Source: Salibacter halophilus (GTDB lineage: Bacteria; Bacteroidota; Bacteroidia; Flavobacteriales_G; Salibacteraceae). From it: DNA of 64,000 nucleotides. Each line of letters opens with the position of its first letter. Within the stretch, counting starts at the first letter, position 1. This document shows positions 52,236 through 62,088 of the stretch, in pieces. The translations under genes were made by a program, and so were the position numbers. The notes under the pieces are model-generated. The model did no database searches, was not told the DNA's origin, and was given only the letters and a program-made list of their open reading frames with translations. The stretch is taken from contig NZ_WACR01000012.1 of the NCBI RefSeq assembly GCF_008806325.1, positions 1 through 64,000 of the forward strand, written 5' to 3'.

Positions 52236-53983
52236 TTGAAGAAGAAGTAGATAAAAAAACCTCAAAGAAGAAAAACCCAGTTTATGATTTCTTCAACCTG
52301 TTGTCACCAGACAAGAAGGACATCATTTACATGCTCACCTATACCGTTTTTAACGGGTTGGTGAACTTGATTTTACCTCTGGGAATTCAAGCTATTATTG
52401 GTTTGATAATGGGAGGTGCCGCACTTTCATCATCCTGGGTTATACTTGTTATTGTGGTTACGCTTGGAGTCATGTTTAGCGGTAGTATGCAAATCATGCA
52501 ACTGTTTGTAGCTGAGGTTATTCAACAGCGTATTTTTACAAGAGCATCTTTTTCCTTTTCATGGCGGATACCCAAGTTTAAAACAGAAGGACTTCAAGAC
52601 CTCTACCCACCGGAACTGATGAACCGCTTTTTTGATACAATGACAATTCAAAAAGGACTTTCAAAACTCCTCATCGATTTTGTATCGGCCATCATTCAAA
52701 TCATTTTCGGACTCTTATTACTAGCGGCCTATCACCCGGTATTTATAGCATTCAGCTTGCTTTTGATTGTTATGCTTTATGTGATTTTCAAATTCACAGG
52801 TGCAAAAGGTCTCAATACCAGCATAAAGGAATCAACCTATAAATACCAATTAGTTTACTGGCTTGAAGAAATGGCCAGGACTATGGATACTTTCAAGATC
52901 ATCGGTAAATCGAAGCTTCCTTTCAAGAGAACAGATTCTCTAGTTGTCAACTATCTCGGTGCAAGAAAAAAACACTTCAACATCCTTGTTTATCAGTACG
53001 GAAGTATCATCCTGTTCAAAACCATTATAACTGCCGGCTTACTGATAGTTGGTTCATTACTTGTGATCGAACAGGAAATCAACCTGGGTCAGTTTGTGGC
53101 TGCAGAAATCATCATTCTTATTATTTTAACATCAGTAGAAAAACTCCTTCTCAGTATCGAAACTATCTACGATGTTTTAACCGCTACTGACAAGCTGGGT
53201 GTTGTGACAGATGTCGATATTGAAGATAACAGAGAAGGAAATGACGCCAATGAGCTTTTCGGAGATGAGAAAGCAATATCAGTAAAACTCAAAAACATAA
53301 CATACAAAGGACTTCATGGCAGAGAGTTACTCAAAAGCATCGATCTCGAGATCAATAAAGGTGAACGGATTTGCATAACCGGTTACAACGGTTCTGGAAA
53401 AGGTATTTTAACCAATTTATTTTCAGGAATGCTCGAGGAATTCACCGGTGAATTGAGTTACAACGGTTACCCATTCGGCAACTTCCAGCTCGAATCGCTG
53501 CGTAGCAACATAGGTGATGTATTGCCGTACGAGGATGTATTCGATGGGTCAATTCTTGAGAATATTGTAATGGGCCGTGATATATCAATGAAAACAGTAA
53601 GAGAAGTTGTAGCAGCTCTCGGTATGGAGAATTTCATTCAGAACCAAAAGGACGGACTCAACGAACCAATTCTGGCTGAGGGGAAGTATCTCTCAAAAAG
53701 TGTTCTGAGAAAAATAAAAATTGCAAGAGCAATCGTTTGTGATCCAAAACTACTGGTCATGGAGGAGTTTATGCACAACCTCCAAAAAAGCGAAAGAGAA
53801 CGATTGGCCAATTATTTAACTGATAAAAACCATCTCTGGACATTAATTGGGGTTTCAAATGATACGCTATTCGCATCAAAATGCGACAGAATATTAATCA
53901 TGAAAGAAGGTCAAATTATAGACCAGGGAACATTCACTGAAATTAAAACTAAACCGTACTTCGATGAACTCTTTATTCAGTGA
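52232..53983 (+). CDS. ABC exporter-like protein with a degenerate ATPase domain
   Basis: 583 residues: a six-helix ABC exporter membrane domain (about 25-330) and a C-terminal nucleotide-binding domain (about 345-580). The key ATPase motifs are altered. Walker A reads GYNGSGKGIL, with G in place of S/T. The signature is LSKSV instead of LSGGQ. Walker B reads LLVMEEF with E for D. The switch His is absent (LIGVSNDTLF). The lysine of Walker A remains. It may bind nucleotide without turning it over, or rely on a partner domain. It lies between TetR and HlyD/TolC-type genes, as a type I-like export unit. Confidence 0.85.
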   Translation: MIEEEVDKKTSKKKNPVYDFFNLLSPDKKDIIYMLTYTVFNGLVNLILPLGIQAIIGLIMGGAALSSSWVILVIVVTLGVMFSGSMQIMQLFVAEVIQQRIFTRASFSFSWRIPKFKTEGLQDLYPPELMNRFFDTMTIQKGLSKLLIDFVSAIIQIIFGLLLLAAYHPVFIAFSLLLIVMLYVIFKFTGAKGLNTSIKESTYKYQLVYWLEEMARTMDTFKIIGKSKLPFKRTDSLVVNYLGARKKHFNILVYQYGSIILFKTIITAGLLIVGSLLVIEQEINLGQFVAAEIIILIILTSVEKLLLSIETIYDVLTATDKLGVVTDVDIEDNREGNDANELFGDEKAISVKLKNITYKGLHGRELLKSIDLEINKGERICITGYNGSGKGILTNLFSGMLEEFTGELSYNGYPFGNFQLESLRSNIGDVLPYEDVFDGSILENIVMGRDISMKTVREVVAALGMENFIQNQKDGLNEPILAEGKYLSKSVLRKIKIARAIVCDPKLLVMEEFMHNLQKSERERLANYLTDKNHLWTLIGVSNDTLFASKCDRILIMKEGQIIDQGTFTEIKTKPYFDELFIQ

Positions 53984-53987
53984 TCAT

Positions 53988-55346
53988 ATGGAAGAACTGA
54001 GGGATCTAAAATCCCTTGGAACCATATCCAATATTCGGTTTGGTCGAATTTTGGCATACTGGTTAGTCGTGCTATTTGTAGCATTTGTGATCATTCTATT
54101 CCTCCCGTGGACACAGAATATCAATGCTACGGGTAAGGTGACCTCTCTGTCTCCAAGTGAAAGGCCTCAAACCATTCAATCGACAATTGACGGTAGAATT
54201 GAAAAATGGTTTGTGAGAGAAGGTCAAGCTGTTCAAAAAGGCGACACCATTATTCATATCTCTGAGATCAAAGATCAATATTTTGACCCTCAATTGATCG
54301 AGAGAACAAAGAATCAGGTTAAAAATAAAAAGCAGGCTGTTGAATCGTACAAAGAAAAAATCGATGCGCTAGAAGGTCAACTCGAACTGCAAGTGGAGGG
54401 TAAGCAAATCAAACTGAGCCAGGCGAGAAACAAATTAAAACAGTCAAAACTAAAAGTAACTGCAGACAGCATTGACTACGAAGCTGCAAAAGTGAATTTT
54501 GAAATCGCTGAAAACCAGCTAACTCGTCAACAAAATTTATTTGAACAGGGACTCAAATCAAAAACTCAACTTGAAAAGAGACAGAATAACCTTCAAAAAG
54601 AGCAAGCGAAATTGATCTCAGCTCAGAGTAAATTACTCTCCAGTCAAAATGAAGTGCTCAACGCAACGATTGAACTGGCATCTATCGAAAACGATTACAA
54701 CGAGAAAATTGCTAAAACCAAAAGCACATTAGCTGAAGCGAGATATGGCCTTTCAGAAACTGAAGGATCGCTCAATAAATTGCGCAATCAATTGTCGAAT
54801 TACGAAAAGCGCGTTGGCTACAGATATGTGACCGCTCCTTATGATGGATATATTGCAGAAACGCTACAGGGCGGAGTTGGTCAAAACATCAAACAGGGAC
54901 AGGGAATCGTCAGGTTTGTGAAAAAGAATGCCAAACTCGCGGCAACACTTTATATTGATCCGGTTGATTTCCCGCTTGTACATGAAGGAAATAATGTAAG
55001 ACTCCAGTTTGATGGCTGGCCTGCATTCGTATTCTCAGGATGGCCAAATTTATCGATCGGAACCTACCCGGCTGAAGTTGTGGGTCTAGATAATGTGAGT
55101 AGTAATAATAACAAGTTTAGAATTCTCGTTGCTCCTCCTGATGATGTAGATTGGCCAGAGCTCATAAGAATGGGTGGCGGAGTTAAAGGGTTTATCCTAT
55201 TGGGTGAAGTTCCTGTTTGGTATGAGATGTGGCGTCAGTTTAACGGCTTCCCGCCAAACTTTTACGAGTCAATTGATGAAAACGCACCAAACTCAAACGC
55301 CAACAAAACAAAGATCAAAGTTGAACCAAAGCACGTGATCAAGTAA
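53988..55346 (+). CDS. HlyD-type membrane fusion protein
   Basis: 452 residues from ATG 53988, 4 bp after the ABC stop; ATG 53964 would overlap that gene by 20 bp. One N-terminal transmembrane helix (LAYWLVVLFVAFVIILFLPW) is followed by a lipoyl half-motif (GRIEKWFVREGQAVQKGD), a long coiled coil (about 110-280), the second lipoyl half (APYDGYIAETLQGGVGQNI) and a beta-barrel domain. It would bridge the inner-membrane ABC protein and the TolC-like channel in the periplasm. Confidence 0.9.
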   Translation: MEELRDLKSLGTISNIRFGRILAYWLVVLFVAFVIILFLPWTQNINATGKVTSLSPSERPQTIQSTIDGRIEKWFVREGQAVQKGDTIIHISEIKDQYFDPQLIERTKNQVKNKKQAVESYKEKIDALEGQLELQVEGKQIKLSQARNKLKQSKLKVTADSIDYEAAKVNFEIAENQLTRQQNLFEQGLKSKTQLEKRQNNLQKEQAKLISAQSKLLSSQNEVLNATIELASIENDYNEKIAKTKSTLAEARYGLSETEGSLNKLRNQLSNYEKRVGYRYVTAPYDGYIAETLQGGVGQNIKQGQGIVRFVKKNAKLAATLYIDPVDFPLVHEGNNVRLQFDGWPAFVFSGWPNLSIGTYPAEVVGLDNVSSNNNKFRILVAPPDDVDWPELIRMGGGVKGFILLGEVPVWYEMWRQFNGFPPNFYESIDENAPNSNANKTKIKVEPKHVIK

Positions 55347-56773
55347 TGAACAGGACTGCGATAATTCTAGCTTTTTTTTGCGTCTTTGGATCACAGGCTG
55401 TTCTTGCCCAAAACGATCAAGGCCAGTTGCTCACCTTTGAACAGTATATGTCATGGGTGAAAAACGAACATCCTCTGGCTAAAAACGCAAGGCTTCTTGT
55501 AGATCAGGCTGAGGGAAACCTGAGGTCTGCGAGAGGTAGCTTTGATCCTCAACTCTACGGTGGTGTCAATCAAAAGAGATTTGCCGGATCTGAATATTAC
55601 CACATATCAGAATACGGACTCAAGGTTCCAACATGGTTTGGGATAGAAGGAAAAGTCGCTTACGAATACAACCGAGGAACATATCTAAATCCCGAAAACA
55701 ATGTTCCTGAGAATGGCTTACTTGTAGCTGGCATTAAAGTGCCGGTTGGAAAACGGCTCTTCATGGATCAACGGAGGGCGCAACTCCGCAAAGCTCAAGC
55801 CATGACGAATATGTCTCAGGCTGAGCGCACTCTCGAACTCAATCAACTTTTGCAGGATGCAGCATCAGCTTATTGGAAATGGTCGCAAGCTAATGCGTTG
55901 CTGAATATCGATCAAAACGCACTCGAGCTTACTCAGGAGCGGTTTGAAGGAATCGTTCAAAGCTATTTAGGCGGTGACTTACCGGCAATCGATACAACTG
56001 AATCATTTCTATCAGTTCAACAACAGCAGGTTAAAGTTATCGATGCCAGGCAAATGGTCATTGAAGCAAAGATGGAGTTGGAAACATTTCTTTGGAAAGA
56101 TGAAGTTCCGCTAGAACTCGAAGATGATATGCAGCCCCAGGATCTGACCGATGAAGTGAAAACAAAAGAAATTGTGAACGACAGTGCTCAATCCTGGCTC
56201 AATAATATTTACAATCTGCATCCAAAGCTGAAGATGAACCGCGCTAAAATTCAGCAGGCTCAAATTGACAGAAGACTTAAACTCGAAAAGCTCAAGCCTC
56301 AATTAGATCTCTCTTACAATTACCTGAGTGGGTACGATGATTACGAAAATGCCGAGTTGCAGAGGGCTTACCTCAACAATAATTACAAATTCGGGATCGA
56401 TTTTAAAATGCCCATTTTCATTCGAGATGGCCGCGGTGAAGTTGCTGCCGCAAACGCAAAACTCGACATGGCAAATTTTGAAATGTCGAGCGAGATGTTG
56501 AACGTGAAAAATAAGCTCAACGCTGCTATCAACAAGCTCATCAACCTCAATGAACAACTCAACATTCAAACCGAGGCGGTGATAAATTACGAGAGGCTAC
56601 TCGAAGCCGAAGAGATTAAATTTGACAATGGAGAAAGCTCTGTCTTTCTCATCAACTCACGTCAAATGAAGCTCGTTTCGGCACAGGAAAAACTGACTGA
56701 ACTACAACGTAAACACAAAATCGCTCAAACCAAAGTCATGGAGCTGAGCGGTGTGCTGTTTAGGCAGTTTTAA
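55346..56773 (+). CDS. TolC-family outer-membrane channel
   Basis: 475 residues. Signal peptide (ending AVLAQ) then the two-fold repeated helical outer-membrane factor fold: HPLAKNARLLVDQAEGNLRS in the first half and HPKLKMNRAKIQQAQIDRRL in the second. It would form the trimeric outer-membrane duct of this export operon. It shares the TAATG overlap with the HlyD gene. An exact motif copy is at 56140-56149. Confidence 0.9.
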   Translation: MNRTAIILAFFCVFGSQAVLAQNDQGQLLTFEQYMSWVKNEHPLAKNARLLVDQAEGNLRSARGSFDPQLYGGVNQKRFAGSEYYHISEYGLKVPTWFGIEGKVAYEYNRGTYLNPENNVPENGLLVAGIKVPVGKRLFMDQRRAQLRKAQAMTNMSQAERTLELNQLLQDAASAYWKWSQANALLNIDQNALELTQERFEGIVQSYLGGDLPAIDTTESFLSVQQQQVKVIDARQMVIEAKMELETFLWKDEVPLELEDDMQPQDLTDEVKTKEIVNDSAQSWLNNIYNLHPKLKMNRAKIQQAQIDRRLKLEKLKPQLDLSYNYLSGYDDYENAELQRAYLNNNYKFGIDFKMPIFIRDGRGEVAAANAKLDMANFEMSSEMLNVKNKLNAAINKLINLNEQLNIQTEAVINYERLLEAEEIKFDNGESSVFLINSRQMKLVSAQEKLTELQRKHKIAQTKVMELSGVLFRQF

Positions 56774-56774
56774 C

Positions 56775-56784
56775 GGTCAGAGCC
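56775..56784 (+). repeat. Intergenic copy of the repeated motif (GGTCAGAGCC)
   Basis: Exact copy lying in the 21-bp gap between the convergent tolC-type and acyl-CoA synthetase genes, 1 bp after the tolC-type stop. It extends as CGGTCAGAGCCG. Confidence 0.6.
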
Positions 56785-56794
56785 GAAACCTTCA

Positions 56795-58570
56795 TCAACT
56801 GTAAATCTTCTCGATCAGGTGACTGTATTTATCGTGAACAACTCTCCGTTTGAGTTTTAGCGTGGGTGTGAGCTCACCGCCATCAATTGTCCATTCAGTT
56901 GCGCAGAGTTCCATTTTCTTTGGCTGTTCCCAGCGGCCAAGATGATCAGTGCAATTTGTCACTTCTTCCCAAATTCGATCAATCACCTTTTGGTTCTTAA
57001 TAATTTCTTCTTTGTCAGAACCGCACTTTACATTGTGCTTCTTACACCAAAACTCAACGTTTTCAAAATTTGGAACCACAATTACCGCAGGGTGTTTTTT
57101 TCCTTCTCCCACGATAATGGCGTTTTCAATGAATCGAGATGATTTCAACATATTCTCAATGGGCTGTGGAGCCACGTATTTACCACCCGATGTCTTGAAC
57201 ATTTCCTTCTTGCGATCTGTAATTTTGAGGAAATCGTGTTTTGGTCCGGTAAACTCGCCAATATCTCCTGTGTGAAACCACTCTTTATCTGTCATGACCT
57301 CATCAGTTCGTTCTGGATCTTTGTAATAGCCCATCATCACGTTAGGACCTTTACACAAAATTTCACCGTCATCGGCAATTTTCACTTCAACATCATCCAG
57401 AACCCTACCAACAGTTCCAACCATGAAGCCTCTGTTATCCATTTCATTCACTGCAATGACAGGAGACGTTTCCGTGAGTCCGTAACCTTCCATAACCGGT
57501 ATTCCGGCAGCATTGAAAACCCTCGACAAACGAGGTTGTAAAGCCGCACTCCCCGATGCTACAGCCTGTGCGTTTCCACCAACGGCTTCACGCCACTTGC
57601 TGAAAATCAGCTTATCGGCAATAGTGTGTTTGAATTTGTACCAGCCCGAGTTCTGACCGTAAGGCTCCCACTCTTCAGCGAGCGAAACAGCCCAAAAGAA
57701 AAGCGCTTTTTTGAGTCCGCTGAGTCCGGCACCTTTCTCGATAATTTTATCGTAAACTTTTTCCAGCAATCGCGGCACTGCCGTAAAAACCTGAGGTTTC
57801 ACTTCTCGCAGGTTATCGCCAATTGTATCGAGTGATTCGGCAAAGTAAATACTCACCCCTGAAAGCATGTACAAATAGAGCAACATTCGTTCATAAATGT
57901 GGCAAACCGGCAAGAACGACAAACTACGCGAGTTAGGCGAAACCGGCAATCTTTTCTTACTGCCAATCGCATTTGACAGGATATTCCAGTGGCTCAACAT
58001 CACGCCTTTTGGCAATCCTGTTGTGCCTGATGTGTAAATGATCGATGCCAGATCCTCAGATTTGACTTTACTTTTGAGTTCATCAACCTTTTCCTGGTAT
58101 TGGTCAAATCCGGCATCCATTATTTTCGTCCAGTGATCAGCACCCTGGATTTGGTCAAAAGTGTACACAGCTTTGAGTGTTTCTACTTCATTTTCTATCG
58201 ACCTCACTTTCCCGAGTAATTCTTCATCTGAAACGATGCAGAGTTTGATCTCAGCATGGTTGAAAATATACTTGTAATCTTCTTCTGAAATAGTTGGGTA
58301 AATTGGAACATCAACTGCTCCAACCTGTAATATTCCCATATCAGCTACACACCACTCTGGTCTGTTATTCGAAATAAGGGCAATTTTATCGCCCGGCTGA
58401 ATGCCCATCGCGAGCAAGCCTCTACTAAAAGCATTAACGTGTTCAATCACCTCATCAGTGCTCCACTTTTTCCAATCGCCATTTTCCTTTGAGGATAAAC
58501 ACGCTGGTTGTGGAAATTGATCTTTTTGATAGTAAATAACATCAAAGAGCCTTTTCAATTCAGCCGACAT
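56795..58570 (-). CDS. Long-chain fatty-acid-CoA ligase (AMP-binding)
   Basis: 591 residues. ATP-dependent activation of long-chain fatty acids to acyl-CoA through an acyl-AMP. Motifs: SIIYTSGTTGLPKGVMLSH (P-loop), EGYGLTETSPVIAVN, and WFHTGDIGEF with ITDRKKEMFKTSGGKYV in the C-terminal hinge. The type is that of the FAA/ACSL-like bacterial ligases of about 600 residues. It stands alone; a hairpin terminator was not seen. Confidence 0.93.
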   Translation of the reverse strand: MSAELKRLFDVIYYQKDQFPQPACLSSKENGDWKKWSTDEVIEHVNAFSRGLLAMGIQPGDKIALISNNRPEWCVADMGILQVGAVDVPIYPTISEEDYKYIFNHAEIKLCIVSDEELLGKVRSIENEVETLKAVYTFDQIQGADHWTKIMDAGFDQYQEKVDELKSKVKSEDLASIIYTSGTTGLPKGVMLSHWNILSNAIGSKKRLPVSPNSRSLSFLPVCHIYERMLLYLYMLSGVSIYFAESLDTIGDNLREVKPQVFTAVPRLLEKVYDKIIEKGAGLSGLKKALFFWAVSLAEEWEPYGQNSGWYKFKHTIADKLIFSKWREAVGGNAQAVASGSAALQPRLSRVFNAAGIPVMEGYGLTETSPVIAVNEMDNRGFMVGTVGRVLDDVEVKIADDGEILCKGPNVMMGYYKDPERTDEVMTDKEWFHTGDIGEFTGPKHDFLKITDRKKEMFKTSGGKYVAPQPIENMLKSSRFIENAIIVGEGKKHPAVIVVPNFENVEFWCKKHNVKCGSDKEEIIKNQKVIDRIWEEVTNCTDHLGRWEQPKKMELCATEWTIDGGELTPTLKLKRRVVHDKYSHLIEKIYS

Positions 58571-58586
58571 ACTTTTTTAATTTAAC

Positions 58587-58614
58587 TTGTTGCTCCACTA
58601 AAATACTAATTTTG
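58587..58614 (+). promoter_or_regulatory. Candidate promoter of the nitronate monooxygenase-like gene
   Basis: TTG (58587-58589), a 17-bp spacer and TAATTTTG (58607-58614) resemble the Bacteroidota promoter. The -7 box is an exact TAnnTTTG match, 38 bp before the ATG. Confidence 0.4.
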
Positions 58615-58652
58615 ATTACCTGATTGATATAGCAGATTAACAATATTTCCCC

Positions 58653-59666
58653 ATGGTCGTAGAAACAGCCTTTTCTAAAGAACTTAAACTTCGTTTTCCA
58701 TTAATTGTAGCGCCAATGTTTTTGGTTTCAAACGCTGAAATGATAAAAGCTGCAATCGATAATAAAGTAATGGGAGTTTTCCCCACACTCAACTTTAGGA
58801 AAGACGGAGAGCTGGAAAAGGTTCTGACCGAAATTAAAGAATACGATCAACAAAATGGGGGACTGGGCCACTACGGAGTCAACCTCATCGTGCAGCAATC
58901 GAATCCGCTGTACAGTAAACACCTCAAAATCTGTATTGAACAAAAAGTTCCGTTTTACATCACGAGTCTCGGAAACCCAACTGATGTCATTGAGGCTGCA
59001 CACGAATATGGCGGGAAAGTTTTTTGCGATGTCACAAATTTGAAACATGCACAAAAAGTATCTGATGCCGGAGCAGATGGTTTTATTGCTGTCGCGCAGG
59101 GAGCTGGTGGCCATGCCGGCCCCAACCCGATGAACATTTTGATCCCGGCTCTGAAAAAACGATTCCCAAATATTCCGGTGATCGCTGCTGGCGGGATCGC
59201 ACACGGCAACGCGATTGCTTCATCGCTTACGCTCGGAGCTGAAGGTGTTTCTATGGGAACTCGTTTCATCGCTTCAAAAGAAGCTACTGTGAATGACGCT
59301 TACAAACAGGCGATTGTCGAGGCCGGAATGGACGATATTGTGATGACAACAAAGCTTTCTGGAACTCCGAGCTCTGTTATCAATACCGATGAGGCTAAAA
59401 AAATCGGGCTCAAACAAAACTTCCTCGAGCGCTGGCTTTCCAAAAACAAAAAGACTAAAAAATACTTTAAGATGTGGGTACAATACCTCGGCATGAAAAA
59501 GCTCGAGAAATCTGTTGCAGCCAATAATTACAAACGAATTTGGTCGGCTGGAAAGAGTGTCCACATGATTGAAGATATTTCACCGATGAGCGAAATAATC
59601 AAGCGACTTGAGGATGAAACAATCGCGTCTATTCAGGAAACCAACAGTTTACTAAAAGAGCAATAA
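58653..59666 (+). CDS. Nitronate monooxygenase-like flavoprotein
   Basis: 337 residues. FMN-dependent TIM-barrel of the 2-nitropropane dioxygenase family: LRFPLIVAPMFLVSNAEM, GADGFIAVAQGAGGHAG, and the phosphate-binding IPVIAAGGIAHG with LTLGAEGVSMGTRF. It oxidises alkyl nitronates or, in related groups, acts as an enoyl reductase. The last about 60 residues are an added helical part. An exact motif copy is at 58820-58829. Its stop abuts that of the CAP-domain gene. Confidence 0.88.
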   Translation: MVVETAFSKELKLRFPLIVAPMFLVSNAEMIKAAIDNKVMGVFPTLNFRKDGELEKVLTEIKEYDQQNGGLGHYGVNLIVQQSNPLYSKHLKICIEQKVPFYITSLGNPTDVIEAAHEYGGKVFCDVTNLKHAQKVSDAGADGFIAVAQGAGGHAGPNPMNILIPALKKRFPNIPVIAAGGIAHGNAIASSLTLGAEGVSMGTRFIASKEATVNDAYKQAIVEAGMDDIVMTTKLSGTPSSVINTDEAKKIGLKQNFLERWLSKNKKTKKYFKMWVQYLGMKKLEKSVAANNYKRIWSAGKSVHMIEDISPMSEIIKRLEDETIASIQETNSLLKEQ

Positions 59667-60311
59667 TTACTTTTCCTTTTGAGCCGCAAAAACCTGCACG
59701 CAGTTGAATCTGTATTTTTCATGCGGTTCAATCGATGCCCCCATGAAATAAAAATCATTGGCCAATAAATTCTTCCTGTGATCAAGTGACGGAATACCTT
59801 CATCAATCAAGAGATCTACAACAATCCACGAAGCCTTGTCATAGCCGTATTGGCAATTTTCACCATAACCGTAATACTCATCCATTATCGGCTGCATCCT
59901 TTTACTAAAAGATTTCCCATTTGCACCATCATGCCCAATTTTCCCAGCTTCACCCATGTCTATCGCATGCTTTTGAGCAATCTCGTAAAGCAGTTTTTGA
60001 GGCTTCAACACATGAACGGGCTCCATCTTTTTCAGGTCCCTGATCAACGAGCGATAATTCCCCGATTTTTCAAACGGTTGTGCACTCTCTACAAGAGCAG
60101 GTAAATAATCATCAGCAAATTTTTGCGGAAACAAACGAGCCAAATTGGTAACGGTGAACACCTGCTTTTCTTCGTCTGTGAGGTAATCAGCAGATTTCGC
60201 TGTTTCTGCCTGAGCGATTTCCTGATCAGTGAAAAACTCGTTGAGCCGGATTTGACCAATACTGCTCAAAACCAGAAAAAGAGTCACAGTTAAACTACTT
60301 AGTATTTTCAT
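59667..60311 (-). CDS. Secreted CAP (SCP/PR1)-domain protein
   Basis: 214 residues. Signal peptide (ending SSIGQ) then a CAP domain: LYEIAQKHAIDMGEAGKIGH, ENCQYGYDKASWIVVDLLID and DHRKNLLANDFYFMGASI. The His and Glu residues of the CAP cavity are present. Bacterial CAP proteins are secreted and of varied function. It overlaps the amidohydrolase gene by 17 bp. Confidence 0.85.
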   Translation of the reverse strand: MKILSSLTVTLFLVLSSIGQIRLNEFFTDQEIAQAETAKSADYLTDEEKQVFTVTNLARLFPQKFADDYLPALVESAQPFEKSGNYRSLIRDLKKMEPVHVLKPQKLLYEIAQKHAIDMGEAGKIGHDGANGKSFSKRMQPIMDEYYGYGENCQYGYDKASWIVVDLLIDEGIPSLDHRKNLLANDFYFMGASIEPHEKYRFNCVQVFAAQKEK

Positions 60312-61935
60312 AAACTTTTTTTCCTCCTAAATACGTGTAAACTACTTCAACATCTTCAAATGCCTTTTGCGGAGCGGTCATTATATTCTTGTTCAGCACC
60401 ACAAAATCTGCCAACTTCCCCTTCTCCAGCGAACCTTTGTAGCTTTCCTCAAAGTTTGAAAGAGCAGGCCAAATGGTCATTCCGCGAAGCGCTTCTTCTC
60501 TCGTTAAACTCTCCTTTGGTTGAAAAGGTTCACGGTCAGAGCCGAGCTCAGTCCTGAAAACAGCGCTGTAGAATGTTTTTAGCGGATCGATGCCCTCGAC
60601 CGGGAAATCTGTCCCCAGGTTGATAATTCTGTTTTGATCTAGCAGCGTGCTGTAGATATAAGCATCATTCACTCTATCGCCCAGTCGTTCAGGAGCCCAC
60701 GGACCATCAGAAGTTGCGTGTGTTGGTTGAACACTTGGAATGATTGTGTATTCCTGAAATTTTGAAACATCAGCTTCGTTCACGATTTGTGCATGTTCAA
60801 TTTTCCAGCGTTTGTCATTGGTCCCTTTTAAAACATTACCGTAAATATCGAGGATCAATCTGTTTGCTGAATCGCCAATGCAATGAGTATTGAGCTGAAA
60901 GTCGTATTCATCAGCCTTTTGAGCTATTTCTTTAAAATATTCCTCGTCATTGAGCAGCAATCCATAATTATCCTGATCATCAGAATACGGCTCTAAAAGT
61001 GCCGCACCTCTACTCCCGAGAGCTCCATCTGCATACATTTTGATGCTTCTCAATGTGAAGCTCTTTTCCTGAATCAAACCATTTTTCAAAACGCTGTCTA
61101 ACTTAGGATCAGTCGAGGAAATCATTGTGTACAACCTCATCAACAAAGCTGAATCCTGTTGCATTTTGCGCATGAACTCGATGTCATTAATGGGTAACCC
61201 TGCATCAGAAAGTGATGTCAAGCCAACGGCAAAACAATTTTGTTGAGCTTCGAGAATTGCGCTATGGAGCTGTGAACTTTCGGGCTCTGGCTCTGACCGT
61301 GAAATTAATGAAACGGCATTATCGATGAGTAACCCGGTTGGTTTACCGTTTTCATCGAGTTTGATTTCTCCGCCTTTCACATTTTCAGATCCGGAAACAC
61401 CGGCAGCTTCAAAAGCCGCCTGATTGGCAATTGCTGCATGGCCGTCAATTCGCTGTAATAAAACAGGCTTATCAGGAAACAATTCGTTGAGTTCTTTATT
61501 GGTTGGAAAATTTTTTTCCTCCCAGTCGTTTTGGTCCCAGCCTCTCCCGGTTATCCATTTCGTTTCGCTGTTTTGAGCAAAGTCTTTGGTTTTTGAAATA
61601 CATTCCTCCCAACTATTAGTTCCAGTTAAATTTACTTTCAACAGACTTTTTGCATAACCGTAAAAATGGCAATGTCCATCAGCAAAACCGGGATAAATAA
61701 ACTTCCTGCGCAAGTCAACAGTATTCTTGGACTGAAAGTGATTCATGATTTCGCGCTCTGCCCCTATGGCAATGATTGAATCATTTCGAATAGCCATCGC
61801 CTCAGCTTTTTCATTCGTTTCATTGACCGTGTAAATTGTGCCGTTGTGAACGATGAGGTCGGCTTTTTCTTTTCGCAGTCCTGAACAGGATGTAATAACT
61901 GCAAGCGCAAGTGATACAAAGACTATATTTCTCAT
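60295..61935 (-). CDS. Amidohydrolase family lipoprotein (YtcJ-like)
   Basis: 546 residues. A lipobox-like end of the signal peptide (AVITSCSG, Cys about 17) suggests a membrane-anchored periplasmic or outer-membrane enzyme. The metal-dependent hydrolase core has YPGFADGHCHFYGYA (HxH), GRGWDQNDW, KMYADGALGSRGAALLEPY, HCIGDSANR and GTDFPVEGIDP, as in the Amidohydro_3/YtcJ group. The substrate is unknown. Two exact motif copies lie within it (60534-60543, 61289-61298). Confidence 0.9.
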   Translation of the reverse strand: MRNIVFVSLALAVITSCSGLRKEKADLIVHNGTIYTVNETNEKAEAMAIRNDSIIAIGAEREIMNHFQSKNTVDLRRKFIYPGFADGHCHFYGYAKSLLKVNLTGTNSWEECISKTKDFAQNSETKWITGRGWDQNDWEEKNFPTNKELNELFPDKPVLLQRIDGHAAIANQAAFEAAGVSGSENVKGGEIKLDENGKPTGLLIDNAVSLISRSEPEPESSQLHSAILEAQQNCFAVGLTSLSDAGLPINDIEFMRKMQQDSALLMRLYTMISSTDPKLDSVLKNGLIQEKSFTLRSIKMYADGALGSRGAALLEPYSDDQDNYGLLLNDEEYFKEIAQKADEYDFQLNTHCIGDSANRLILDIYGNVLKGTNDKRWKIEHAQIVNEADVSKFQEYTIIPSVQPTHATSDGPWAPERLGDRVNDAYIYSTLLDQNRIINLGTDFPVEGIDPLKTFYSAVFRTELGSDREPFQPKESLTREEALRGMTIWPALSNFEESYKGSLEKGKLADFVVLNKNIMTAPQKAFEDVEVVYTYLGGKKVYENTK

Positions 61936-62060
61936 TTAGTTTTATTTTATCTATTGCAAATTAAGGACTTCATTTAGAAATGCATCCAAATGTTTTCGAG
62001 ATCTGACTAATTTTCAGGGTAAAACTCGGTTTCATATAGACCGAACTCAAAACAGATACC

Positions 62061-62068
62061 TATTTTTG
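62061..62068 (+). promoter_or_regulatory. Candidate -7 box of purL
   Basis: TATTTTTG fits TAnnTTTG and lies 20 bp before the purL ATG. No clear -33 element was found. The rest of 61936-62088 is AT-rich with no gene. Confidence 0.35.
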
Positions 62069-62088
62069 CAGCATCAAAAAATAAGAGC

